A stretch of DNA of 64,000 nucleotides from Lantana camara (Eukaryota > Streptophyta > Magnoliopsida > Lamiales > Verbenaceae). Both the position numbers and the translations under genes were made by a program. Within the stretch, counting starts at the first letter, position 1. Each line of letters opens with the position of its first letter. The notes beneath the pieces were generated by a model. The model made no database searches, was not told the DNA's origin, and was given only the letters and a program-made list of their open reading frames with translations. The DNA is taken from contig CM074860.1 of NCBI GenBank assembly GCA_037501455.1, forward strand, positions 21,783,001 through 21,847,000, given 5' to 3'. Below are positions 44,860 through 55,998 of the stretch, in pieces.

Positions 44860-46250
44860 TCTATTAACCTATTGCTTTAAATCATTTGACATATAAGGTG
44901 CGAACAACACATGTAATTTGCTGAAATTTAATTTGAGACCCAACGCCTTGCAAAATGCCTCAACCACACTTTGAATACATTTTGCTCCATCCACGATTGC
45001 TTTGGCTCCCAATATTAAGTTATCCACAAAAAACAAGTTTGAGATATGAGGCTTTTTCTGACATACCATAATTGGCTTCCAGGTCTGGCTGAAATGGTCT
45101 CCTCAATTATATACGTAAGTTGTTCCATGTAGAGTACAAACAAATAAAGCGAGAGTGATTGCCTTATCTAATCCCACACATCCGTACAACCTCCGTCGGT
45201 TGACCATTCGATAAAATTTTCGATTGTATCCTCTACATTCTGCTCATAATAATATTGATGATTTTTTTCGAGAATTTGAAGGAAATTAAAGTTTTTCTCA
45301 AAAAATTCTATCGAATTTTGTCGTACGCCTTTTCAAGATTCAATTTCAGCATCATGCCCTTTTTTATCGTTGGAGTGAGGTAGCAATCATAACACTTATT
45401 TATGCATTAAGATATCGTAATGGGTGTCTCGGCCGGGAATGAAGCTATTCTGGTTCGATCCCACAATTTCTTTGATATACGGCTTAAACGAAGTATAATC
45501 ATCTTGGTAATCATTTTTGAGCAATACATTAACATAATGGCCGGAAACTCGTTTATTTTTCTAGAGCATTTTAAATTAGGCAAATAAACAATCGATAATC
45601 CTTATTTGGAATTGATTCTTTCTCCATGCAATCATTGATGAAGTTCACTATCGAGTCTCCAACTATATCTTAACAAGTTTTAAAAAAGTAAGTTGGAAAC
45701 CATCTACTCCCAGCGCTTTGTAAATGTGCATGCTCTTGACTATCCTCAAGATTTTCTCATTTGAGGTCATTCTTGCCAATTTATTTTTCCGCTAACACCT
45801 TAGGGTTCGTTAGTGCAAGCTAATACCAAGACTCATCACCTCTTTAATGGTATCTCCATTGAATAGTTTGGTGTAGTACTCTCAAGTGCGTAGATTCAGT
45901 TGATCATTATTGGTTGCCCATTCATTGATTATTTTGAGCGCATTCATCTGGTTCCTCATTCTTCTCGTTATGGTTGAGAGATGAGAGAAACGTGCATGTT
46001 TATCCCTTGAATTGGAGCCAATTAATTCTCGACTTTAAAACCAAATAACCTCTTCTTGTTGTAATAGTTTGTTATATCCTACCATCAATTATTTCTCCAA
46101 ATCTTTTGAATATTTACCTTGCTTGGTTCATGCATAATGCTCTAAAAATTCTTTGTATTTTTTTTATTTTTTCGCTTTTCAAGCACATTGAAAACTGTTC
46201 AAGGACCATTATTTTGGAGTAATGATCCCAAGTCAAAATGTCCTTCAAGT
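44860..46250 (-). pseudogene. decayed L1-type LINE reverse transcriptase fragment
   Basis: On the minus strand, in shifting frames: LLQQEEVIW and ITRRMRNQMNALK (endonuclease-RT linker) near 45900-46060; GIRQ-like SLSLYLFVLYMEQLTYIIE near 45100-45170; and SNLFFVDNLILGAKAIVDGA (the FADD box, here FVDN) at about 44975-45035, followed by FCKALGLKLNFSK. Many stops and frameshifts. Length and order fit a 5'- and 3'-truncated LINE. Confidence 0.75.
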
Positions 46251-48116
46251 TTTGATTCAGCCAATAAGTCGTGTATTGCTACTTTAGAAAATGTAGATCT
46301 AAATTGATAAATGTTGTATTAATCTCATTCAAATTTCGAAAATTCTCCATATCGTTTCTTGAGCTGACACTCGTTCTAACATCTTGAAATTTTTTAATCT
46401 AATTTTCGAAATTTCATTTACCATTGTATGCAATATTACTTCTCACTTTGCTATATCCTTTATAAATATATTTGTAAAGATATTTTACGGTTGTCTTTAA
46501 TTTTGGTATACACATGAGTATATACATTAAAATTAAGTATTTCTTCTTTTACTAACTATTCTTTATCTCTTTTTTATATTATCTTTGTCATTTGATCTTG
46601 CATTCCATTCTCTTATTTGTATTTCTCTAATGAGTATTATTTCAAATTTATGTTAATTTTTTTTATAATTAGTTTTATGTATGTAGTAGAAATAATTAAA
46701 AGAGTATATTTATTTAAAAATTTAAGGAATATTTAATCGAATACTGTAAAAATGATTTATAAAATAAAATTATATCTTATTTTTATATGCACACACATTG
46801 AGTCTCTTTAGGATTATTAATTTAAAGGAACTTTAGTCTAACAACCTGACATTCTAAATTGTGGTATATTAAGTCGTAAGAAACCAAAAATGCTATTTGT
46901 ACTTTTACGTATTTAATTTATATTTTATTATATAAACTAAAGGAAGATTATATGGTTAGTTAGATTTAGATAATTACAATTATATTACTATATTAGTATT
47001 AGTTAATTAAAAAATATTATATTAGAATTAATTAATTTATTGAAAAATCTTTTATATAAATTATTCAATTATATTATTTTGTTAATTAGATAAGTTTATA
47101 AAATTATAATATGATATTAATTTAAGAAAGTTTATGAATTTAGATAATTAAAACTATGGATTTATATAATTAGACTTACATTAGGATTGATTTATTGAAA
47201 GTTATCTTATGTAACTTGTTCAATTTAAATAATATTTTATGTTACATAATTATAGAAATTTATTAAAATTTATAAAGTGAATCAATTTGTTGTTTTTTGA
47301 TTCGTTTTTAGATACATCTTATTATAACATTTTAAGTTATAAACCTTAAAATTAAAAAATAGACAACTTATATCATAGAATTTGAATACAATTAATTGAT
47401 ATATTAATATTAAAACAATCCTTGTTGAACTATATATCATTTTTTTGGGTAAGTTGGAGAAATTTTAATTCTACCAAGAGTCTATTTTAAGTTGATAAGT
47501 ACTTTTTAAATATAGTTAAATTAATAATTTATAACATGTATTTACATTATTAACCTTGACTAATAGTTATTGACGTAATTATTGTCAGGATATTTTAAGC
47601 GATCCGTATTTTGTAAGAAATCAAAAACTCAATTCGTGCTTTTATAATATATATAGATATTTTGGTGCTCGATTACTTGAAAAATAGTTACTTGAAACCA
47701 TGGGAGAGATTAACTATTGGTTTGTATATTGCTTGTGAAACTCAATATTTATAATCTTCAAGTTATGAAAATTATGGTCATATGAGGCATGGAAGTAGCC
47801 GTTACAACAACTAATTTCAACTAAAAAATCCAATTGAAAATTTAACATAAAAAATTACACATAACCCCCCATTTTAATTTACTAAACTACAATGAACCCC
47901 TAAGGACATGATCAATAATAAAATTTTGACCGAAGTCAATAGGGTTAATTTCAAGCTTTCACAAATATTTTTGCTGACATTATCAAAAATTTTAGCGATT
48001 TTAGGGGTTAAGTATAATAAACAAACTCCAGAAGGATGGTATCTGTAATTATATCTAAAAGTGGGATACCAATTGTAATTACCCTATCTAATTTGGGGGT
48101 CAGGTGTAATTAACCC

Positions 48117-48422
48117 CTTTTTTTCTTTGTACCAAAAATCCTAAGTCATGTGTTTGGCATCCACGCACGTTGACAACGACTTTTTTAGTCTTATGACACA
48201 TTTTTTATATATGTAATGAAATTTATATACTTATTGAAGTAAAATAAAACTATTGTTGAAATATGCACAAAAGACATTGTATTGTTGAAATATGCAAAAA
48301 AAATTCTATAGACAACATTTGAAAAAAAAACCCTTGCCACATCAATTCTTCTAATTTTTTATAAATAATAATTTATTAATTTGATTAGCAAATAATTAGA
48401 TAATTAGTTAACATAAAATGTT
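48117..48422. other. AT-rich spacer between MULE-2 and MULE-3
   Basis: No gene; T- and A-rich runs only. Confidence 0.5.
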
Positions 48423-49588
48423 GGGTTAGTTACACCTAACCCCCAAATTAGAAAGGGTAATTACAATTTGTCACCATTTTTAGATTAAATTACAACAGAT
48501 ACCACCTTCAAAAATAAGTAATTACATTTAACCCCTATTTTTATTTAAAAATTGCTCATATCAACAAAAATTTTAATGAAAACCTAAAAACACCCTCTGT
48601 TGACTTCAGTCAATCTTTTTACTCCAATGTTACCCTTAGGGGTTAATTGTAATTAATTATATTAATATGGGGGTTAAATGTAATATTTTTAATAAAACTT
48701 TCAAACCGTCATTTTTGGACAAAGTATATCTGTTATAATGGCTATATCCCTCTTTCAGCTACAATTTATTAATATAAATTAAATATTTATTTTATTATTA
48801 ATGTTAAGCTAAAAAGTAAGAATTAATTAATTTTGATTAACAATCAATTAGAAACATAATTAATTGTGGTGATTTTATTATTGAATTTTTTTATTACTTC
48901 GCTTAATGATAAAAAATATTAATTTAAAATTAAAAGTTAAATTATATTTTTATATAAATATAAGTTAATTGCTAATAATTATTAAATAACAACTAATTAT
49001 AAGGTGAAATTACAAATTTTTGATTTGTAATATATATGTTAAAATTTTCATGTAAATATAAAAAAAAAAAATTCTTCTTACATATACATAATTAGTAAAA
49101 CTTTTAGGCACCAAAAAAAAATTAGTAAAACTTTTAAGATTGAACAATTTCAGTTAGATTTGATTCAATTTAAGTATAAAATTTTCAATTTAGTGAGGAC
49201 AATTTGCATCTTTGACTACATGGTACAAATTGTAGTTTTCATATGTATTTTAGAGTTTGTTCAGATGTAGTTGTCGATAAGTATCTATTATAAAGTACTA
49301 AAATTTTTAAAAATGCTTACTTAAGTAAATTAGGATAATGTATTAATTAAAAATAAGATTTGTTTAATCTAAAGAAAATATGAGCAAATTTTACAAATCA
49401 AACCAAATAAATAAAGTTAAATAAAATATGAATGAAATGCATAGTCAATTTTAGTTGAAAGAGAAATATAGTCGTTATAACAACTATATTTTGTCCAAAA
49501 ATGACAGTTGGAAAATTTTATTAAAAATATTACACTTAACCCCTATATTAGTATAGTTAATTACAGTTAACTCCCAAGGGTAACATTG
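48423..49588. mobile_element. MULE-3, left part; right arm cut by LTR insertion
   Basis: Left arm 48423 to about 48770 starts GGGTTAGTTACACCTAACCC like MULE-1 and MULE-2. The sequence at 49449-49588 is its inverted copy (CACTTAACCCCTATATTAG, TGTCCAAAAATGAC), but stops at 49588 where the next LTR begins, so the outer part of the right arm lies beyond the window. No coding sequence. Confidence 0.8.
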
Positions 49589-49877
49589 TGATAGGGACCA
49601 CTCTATAGGGACACATTGCAACCACTGACAGATAGCCGAGTAGAGGAAGGACTCTAAGGATAGATGCGTAGCAAAAGGACTCCGAGTAGAGGAAGGGCTC
49701 TACGGATAGACGAGTAGAAGAAGAACACTATACGGATATACACGATTAGTAAACCCTAACCGGACTCTTTGCATTCGCTTATATAAAGGACGCGAACAGA
49801 CCCAAATAGAACACACAAAAACAAAGTGAAACATAGAAAAGAGAGAAAGGGAGAGCCACTCTTGTTGATACTCATCA
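49589..49877 (+). repeat. 5' LTR (289 bp) of a short-LTR Tat-like element (element D)
   Basis: Starts TGATAGGGACC and ends ACTCATCA, followed at once by a primer binding site. TATA-like TATATAAAGG at about 49781. The words GAGTAGAGGAAGG(A/G)CTCTA are repeated near 49638 and 49683. The matching 3' LTR is not in the window. Confidence 0.8.
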
Positions 49878-49878
49878 C

Positions 49879-49895
49879 TGGCGCCATCTGTGGGA
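49879..49895 (+). other. primer binding site of element D
   Basis: TGGCGCCATCTGTGGGA, one base after the LTR; the same type as in elements A and B. Confidence 0.75.
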
Positions 49896-49973
49896 AGTCG
49901 ACTGACTTTTCCAAATCAGTATCAAAAGGCTCTTTTGATCTCTCATAACCACCTTCCAAAAAAAAAAAAAATC

Positions 49974-50442
49974 ATGTCTAGAGAACATATCAACCAACTG
50001 CTAGATAAGATCGAACAAACTGTATCGGAGATAGAAGAACGACGATTGAGGACAGACCATACCATTCCAGAGACCGGAAAGCAAAAGGAGACAATACCAG
50101 AGGGAGAAGGAAAGACACCCAACATATTGTCGGCCAATATGAGAATGGAACAACTGCAAATTTTGGTAGGGATGGTCACTGAAGCCCAAGCAAGGCGAGC
50201 GGGAACCAGCCATCGTGATACATCTAAAGGCGACACACGAACGAACGGAAAGGGAAAAAGACAACATATGGATCCAATAGACCTGGATAGAGAATCAAGC
50301 TCAGGAGAAGATTACTATGATAAAGATGATCAAGCCACGAACCAGACCGCATCTAGATCTAAGGGTCCATGGATAAAGAAAGTCAATAATTGGGAGGAGC
50401 AGATGCAAGATCTGGGAAAAGTCGTGGAAGATCTGAAGCGAA
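49974..50442 (+). pseudogene. element D gag, 5' part, interrupted by Athila
   Basis: ATG at 49974 (MSREHINQLLDKIEQTVSEI) after an A run; about 156 codons, hydrophilic, with an acidic serine-rich part (SSSGEDYYDKDD). The frame runs into the Athila LTR at 50443. It resumes in decayed form at 62906. Confidence 0.75.
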
Positions 50443-51940
50443 TGACAAGTTTCGAATTTGCCAAAATAAATAAATATCCAGTTCACAGCTAAGCAGGGTA
50501 TAGTGCAAACGGGTCGAATCCACAGAGACTGGGTTTAAACTAATTCTACTTACTCGCAGGAAAAACTTGTAATGAACTAGCCGACCAAATTAAAAGGGGG
50601 GTTTTAGATTTAATTCTACTAACTACTAAGAAAACAATTAAATAAAACTAGCTTAAAAGAAATAATTAACACGTTGGAAATAGGGTTTAGACAAACAGGT
50701 GGAAAACAAAACCTAGCTAGGAATTATAATTCAGTTCAGACATCAATCACAGACTCAATAATAAATTCAATTCTTTCAAGCAGATTAGCTATAGCAGATA
50801 GAGACACTCGACTCCGCCTCGTTTTCTCTTAAATATTAGAACAACCTAAAGACACTCGACAGTTATTCCCTAATCAATTCATAACCCCTAGAGACACTCG
50901 ACGGGATTTAATGAATTAACAACATTAAGATTTAAGAAAACACTAACCCTAATCAACCTAGTCATGACACGTGCTAAATTTAAATTAGATTATTAATCCC
51001 CTTAATAAGTTGAGAACTGCAACCAATCCTTCTTATTAATGCGCCACTAATTATCTATCAAGCATTACATAAAACTTCATGCAATCAAGATTGGCAATAC
51101 GCAACAAACCTACTTAGAAAATCGGGCCCTAATCAACCAAGTAAATAAATCACGATCAACACTACATGCGGAGGATTAATAAATACTTGAATTTAAATTG
51201 AATTATGAAAAACACTTAGGTCTCATGATGTCCAAAGCTAAACTATAATATCCTAGCTAAGCATTAAGAAAATTATCTACTCATATACATATTGTTCGAA
51301 AGCAATAAACAAAGTAAAAACATGAATCTAACTAAAGGAAAGATTGAAGAGGAAAGATTGTCTCGGATGAATCTTCAAGCTTTCGCCTCCAAGATCTTCT
51401 TGCCTCTGCTGCTCCGAAAACGTGAAGGAAAAGTGTGTATCTAAAGTCCTCCCAGTTCTCGCCCAAAACATGAATATATAACCACAGAGCCTTGGACGTC
51501 AAGTTAAATTCTTCTCCAAATCCTAGGCCAATTAGGATTCAATCTCCACGAACACACTTGCTGCCAAAGTCTTCAAAGTGGGCTCAAGTCATAACCACCA
51601 AAGTTACTTCTCAAAATGGGCCATTCTTTATTAAATTAATTCCAAGACAAAACGTGCAGGCCCAATATCATCAATGTCTATTCCAATTCCAAAGCAAACT
51701 CCAGTTCGGTTGGGCCTCTTCCATGAGCATAGCAACGCGGCCCAACAGCATCAATCCACCAATGGAAAAGGTTCTGCTCCAAAAATTCCCTTTAATTAGC
51801 CCATATAATCTCCAATTTTATGAAATTAGTTCCGCTGCAACAGAAACACAAAACACATCACACGCACCAATATAAATATCATTTAAACACTAAAAGTCAG
51901 CCATAACATACCACAAATACGAGGTTTAAACATGTTATCA
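50443..51940 (-). repeat. 3' LTR of Athila element
   Basis: Begins and ends as its partner at 61403-62900. Minus-strand TATA-like TATATATTCATG at about 51469-51480. A 127-codon plus-strand open frame at 51492 is conserved in both LTRs only because they are duplicates; it is not called as a gene. Confidence 0.95.
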
Positions 51941-51953
51941 AATCCCCCCACAC
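51941..51953 (-). other. polypurine tract of Athila element
   Basis: Minus strand GTGTGGGGGGATT, directly next to the 3' LTR. Confidence 0.8.
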
Positions 51954-53524
51954 TTGTCCATTCACTCGTCCTCGAGGGAAATAGAATCAAAGAAACCTTG
52001 CTCCCATCAAACACATCCGCAAAGGCAAACTCCGAACTCGCTGCCTAAACTAATCTAGCAACTGAACACCTTAGCCAATCATGTAGAATCAAATTAATAA
52101 GTACAAATATCATACCCTCGTGTATAGTGTGAAATTGAACAAATAATGTACAAAGACTAGATTAAAAAGTTAATATTTTTGTTCGCATGAAAACCAATCA
52201 TCAACTTCGAATGCACCGTCACCCCAATCTCTACTAATTTGATCAACTAATGACACGAAATCGATAGGACTTTTCAAGATTGTAACATAGACTTAGGTTA
52301 AGGTAGGAAAAAGTAAATCAACGGCTCTCGAACACCAAGCTTACACATTAAAGACCAATTCCCAAGTGTTTCCCTTTATTTCTTCCCAAAGACTTCCCTT
52401 TCTCATAATGAATTCCCAACCCTTCTATCGAATTTTTAACAAGGCTCATACTCTCTTATTTCTTCTTCACTCTTGCTTGTTTTTTTTTTTTTCAGCTCAA
52501 TTTTTTTTTTCTCTCATTTTTCTTTTCTTTTCTTCTTGACTTCTTTTTTTTTTTTTTTTTTTTCTTTTCCCTTTTGTTTCATCAATCTCACAAAAATTTT
52601 TCTATTCAACACAATGAAACTTCCACACTTCAAACCAATTCCAAAAGGGAAGTCTAGACATCCTTCAATACAATCCCAAAAAATTAGTAAGCAAGGTGTA
52701 ACAAAGATAAGGGTAGGAAATGGTATTGTGCACTCGGCTTGTAGCGTGGCTAAGAAAGAAATTTTGCACAATACTAAGGCTCAGCGGGGTCAATCGGGCA
52801 ATGTTATTTAGTGAAATTCAATAAAAAGGCCAAAAACACCGACAACGAATGCCTAAGTCATTTTCCAAATCACTAGTCAATCAATCTATTTCGCCTCGAA
52901 GGGGGTTAAGTGCACTCTAATCAATTTTCGGAGCTCATTTGAAAAATATAACCAATTCATCTAAGCAATGTACATAACTTGTTCAAAAATGTGCGCAAGC
53001 AATAAGGGCATGAAGTTATACTAATTAATAAAATTCCACATAACAGTCCACGTATTCAATCGCTTAACAAGTTCTAGCCAAATTCAGAGTTCAAGCCTAA
53101 GCAAACCTACTCAAAATGGGAGCAAATTAACCATGACTTCCAACATCCTCGTATTCAAGCAAATTGGCACAAAGAATCAGTCAAAACAACCCCAAAATCA
53201 CCTTAGAGACAACCCAAATAGTCAAAAAAATTTACCCTAATTAATCCCAGCAAAACAGTCCAGTTTATGCACAATATTTAGTCACTACAAACAGCCCTAC
53301 GATCTGAAAATAAAGACTGCACAAAAATTCCAAAATAACAGCCCTCTAATCACATGAAAAACCACAAAATACATGCCGCAAAAGCCTAAAAAAATACGAC
53401 AAGCCTACAAAGTGAGCTCGGCTCATCTAATCCCCCACCACACTTATTCATGCATAGTCCCGTAGGCATGGAAAGAAAGATAAAGAACAAGGACTTCCCT
53501 GAAAAGCGCAGGGGCGCGAAGGTG
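51954..53524 (-). other. Athila 3' non-coding region
   Basis: About 1.6 kb between the env-position ORF and the polypurine tract, with long T runs (52480-52565). No gene; open frames here are compositional. Confidence 0.6.
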
Positions 53525-55375
53525 TCAAGGCGTGGGCTGTGTGTGACCGATCGCAGCAAGGAGGATATCAAACTTCTTGTTCATGGACTCCCGGAGCTCA
53601 GTAAGTTCGTTCTCAAAGCGCGTCAACCGTGCACGCACATCATCCTCAGCCTCATCCGGTTGCTGCTCAACGGGTGGTCCATCCTTCCTCGGAAAAACTC
53701 GCTTGACTTTCTTGGGCCTGAAACCTGCACGAGAAAGAGAATACCCTTCACCGGTTTTGACTAACATACCCATATTATCCAAACTATATAAATCAAGACT
53801 AGGCATGCGGCATGCAACAGTCAAAGCAGGGGTGTCGGGGCCTAATAATTCGTTACATCGTGCAAAGTGGGTGATAACGTGTCCTAAACTCAAGTCATGA
53901 CATCCACGCTTCACATCTCTAAACACGATTGCTAACCAAAAACCCAAATTAATTTTTCGTCTTTGCATCATTCCCCACAAAAAGAACAATTCGGTTTTTG
54001 TAATGACTCCAAAACCACGTGTACGGCTAGAGAAAGTAGAGGAGAGAAACCGGTGTAAATAACGCAATGTGGGGTCAACTAAATCAAAATCCTTAGAAGT
54101 ATGAGAATTATAAGCACGAGCACCAAAAATAGCCAAATCCCAAAACACATCCTTATCAACAAAATCAGCCACAGTTTTATAATCACATAACATGCTCAAA
54201 TACTCGTCACTATCCAACTCATCCTCTGGAACAAACCGAATAGCAACATTAAACTCATTAACCAAAATGCTGTAGCGTGTACCCAAAAGAGTGAAATTAA
54301 TAGTGCCAGGTGTATCTAAACGGAAATCCTTAGCGGTAGTGAAATGGTATGTCAGATAGAACTCACGCACAAGCTCGGTATAAACAGGATCATCAAGGAC
54401 AAAAAATTCATACCAACCAATTGATTTCATATAGTCACACGCATCATCATACAATCCAAGGGTGCGAAGAGTGTGAAAATCCGGGAGCTTACCTGCCACA
54501 ATCGGCTGAGTACGAGCATCAAACTTCCGGCGCTTGGGGGCTGTTTCCTGCTCTAGATCAGAATCGGAGGCTAAATCCTCGGTTGGAAGGTGAATAGGCT
54601 GCTGGAAGTTCCTGCCCAACCGCGAACGAGTCGCCACACGGTGGGGCTGTGGTGGCTCTGGTTCCTCGCCGGTGAACACAAAATCCGCATCATTGTCGGA
54701 ACCATCCGCTGCACTACTATCGGAGCTGGAAGAAAGAGAATCACGGTGGGAAGGTCCGGCATCATCGGTCGCAGTACCGAAAGGGGCGAATCCGGCGTCT
54801 GCTTCAATTGAATCTTCAGGGACCTCGGAGAAAGAGGGAAGGAGACCCTCCGGAGGCGGAGAGATGACGGGCGGTGCAGGAGGCGTGGCCAGCGGTGGAG
54901 ATGGGTCGATCGAAAGCCGATGGGATCTCTTGGGCGGCAAATGGCTCAGATCGATGAGCACTGGGGCTTGGGGCGGCGCGTGACGGACGGCGGCATCTCG
55001 GATCCTTGAAGAGCGCCGTACTTCGCATTCCGGTGGTTGAAATTTTGGAGGAATGGGAATCAGAATGGCGGAGGAGGCGGTGGCTATATTTATCTGCCGA
55101 CGCTTAGATCTAGGGTTAGTGGGGCTCTGAACCGCGGTGGCGGGTGGTGTAGGCGGAGGGGGTGAGACGGCTGACATGGCGGCGTTTTGAATGGCCTTGA
55201 AATTGGCCTCTAAGAACGCATAAACCTCCGCCGCCATGCGGGGTCGCTGGATGGGGGTTGCGACTGAAGAATGACCAGCGGGGTTGATGATACTCAACGG
55301 GGTGGAAGCCGGTGAGAGTGGGGGTTGTGTCGCCTGAGTTTGCTCAGAGGACTCTCGTATCCTCGTCCGGGCCAT
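53525..55375 (-). CDS. Athila env-position ORF, 616 aa, intact
   Basis: ATG at 55375 (MARTRIRESSEQTQATQPPL) and open for 616 codons. The first ~290 residues are low complexity, rich in Pro, Ser, Asp and Glu. The second half is globular, with KLPDFHTLRTLGLYDDACDY, FWDLAIFGARAYNSHTSKDF and HVITHFARCNELLGPDTPAL, and resembles the Athila ORF1 family (PF03078). A C-terminal coiled-coil-like stretch ends the protein (LTRFENELTELRESMNKKFD). No clear signal peptide or membrane span is visible, so env function is not supported. Unlike pol, it has no stop codon. Confidence 0.8.
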   Translation of the reverse strand: MARTRIRESSEQTQATQPPLSPASTPLSIINPAGHSSVATPIQRPRMAAEVYAFLEANFKAIQNAAMSAVSPPPPTPPATAVQSPTNPRSKRRQINIATASSAILIPIPPKFQPPECEVRRSSRIRDAAVRHAPPQAPVLIDLSHLPPKRSHRLSIDPSPPLATPPAPPVISPPPEGLLPSFSEVPEDSIEADAGFAPFGTATDDAGPSHRDSLSSSSDSSAADGSDNDADFVFTGEEPEPPQPHRVATRSRLGRNFQQPIHLPTEDLASDSDLEQETAPKRRKFDARTQPIVAGKLPDFHTLRTLGLYDDACDYMKSIGWYEFFVLDDPVYTELVREFYLTYHFTTAKDFRLDTPGTINFTLLGTRYSILVNEFNVAIRFVPEDELDSDEYLSMLCDYKTVADFVDKDVFWDLAIFGARAYNSHTSKDFDLVDPTLRYLHRFLSSTFSSRTRGFGVITKTELFFLWGMMQRRKINLGFWLAIVFRDVKRGCHDLSLGHVITHFARCNELLGPDTPALTVACRMPSLDLYSLDNMGMLVKTGEGYSLSRAGFRPKKVKRVFPRKDGPPVEQQPDEAEDDVRARLTRFENELTELRESMNKKFDILLAAIGHTQPTP

Positions 55376-55998
55376 TGTACTGAGATGGTGGTGGGGAGGT
55401 GTTGAGGGTTAATTTGTTATGGATGAAGGCGGCGAAATCTAGGTGGTGTGCTGGTGGTGTGCGGCCGCAGCAAAGGGGAAATGGTGAATGGTGAATGTGA
55501 AGGTGACGGCTGGGGGGGGGGGGGGAGGGGTAAATTGGGTTTAGGGTTAGGTTTGGTTTGAATTAGGATTAGGGTTGGGTGCTGGGAAATGGGCCGACGT
55601 GATTTACGGGTCCGGGTGGAAGCGGTGGGTCTATTAGATCCGCGGGCAGGGATGCGGGTAGGTTAGTTTTAGTGGGTTATTTATTTTAAGGCTCAGGTAT
55701 TATTTTCCCACTAAAATAAATATAGTATGAGTTATAGGTACGGTCACACCCCCACTCGCCATGGCTGAAATAGTCCAGAACCTGGGTATGCGTCGGAATC
55801 CTGTAGAGAACGAGAGCTCAAATTAACATGAGAAGCGAACAAAGAAGAAAAAGAAAGATAAACTAAAAGCAAAACGGGACTACGGTGGCGCCAGAATCGC
55901 CACAACTTGGGTTGCCTCCCAAGAGCGCCCTTGTTTATTGTCTCGGACTCGATGAGGTATTGGGGAAGTGATCAAACGGATGGAGGCGGCGCCTCCAA
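55376..55998 (-). other. Athila spacer between integrase and env-position ORF
   Basis: No ORF. Includes a G run at about 55511-55524. Probably carries the signals for expression of the downstream ORF, but none is recognised. Confidence 0.4.

Larger units (their letters stand above)
42618..47657 (-). mobile_element. non-autonomous Helitron, about 5.04 kb
   Basis: On the minus strand it begins TCTATATATATTATAAAAGC at 47657 and ends with a hairpin (ACGTGCAACGCACGT) followed by TCATTTCACTAG at 42618, the CTRR end of Helitrons. It sits between an A at 42617 and a T at 47658 with no duplication, as expected. No Rep/helicase gene is present. It carries two MITEs and a LINE fragment. Confidence 0.8.
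42247..48116. mobile_element. fold-back MULE-2 split by a Helitron
   Basis: Left arm (42247-42617) and right arm (47658-48116) are inverted copies over roughly 300 bp, starting TTAATTACAC(C/T)TGACCCCCAA and sharing GTTGTTG(C/T)AACGGCTACTTCC. The outer TIR words match those of MULE-1. Without the Helitron the element is about 830 bp and non-coding. A 9-bp duplication was not found at its ends. Confidence 0.8.

Noticed and set aside
48423..49588. A protein gene in the middle of MULE-3
   Set aside because: No open frame with transposase motifs; AT-rich filler only.
51492..51875. 127-codon plus-strand ORF in the Athila LTR, also present at 62452-62835
   Set aside because: Both copies are in the LTR duplicates, so conservation is automatic. 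Antisense to the element, no domain, no promoter.
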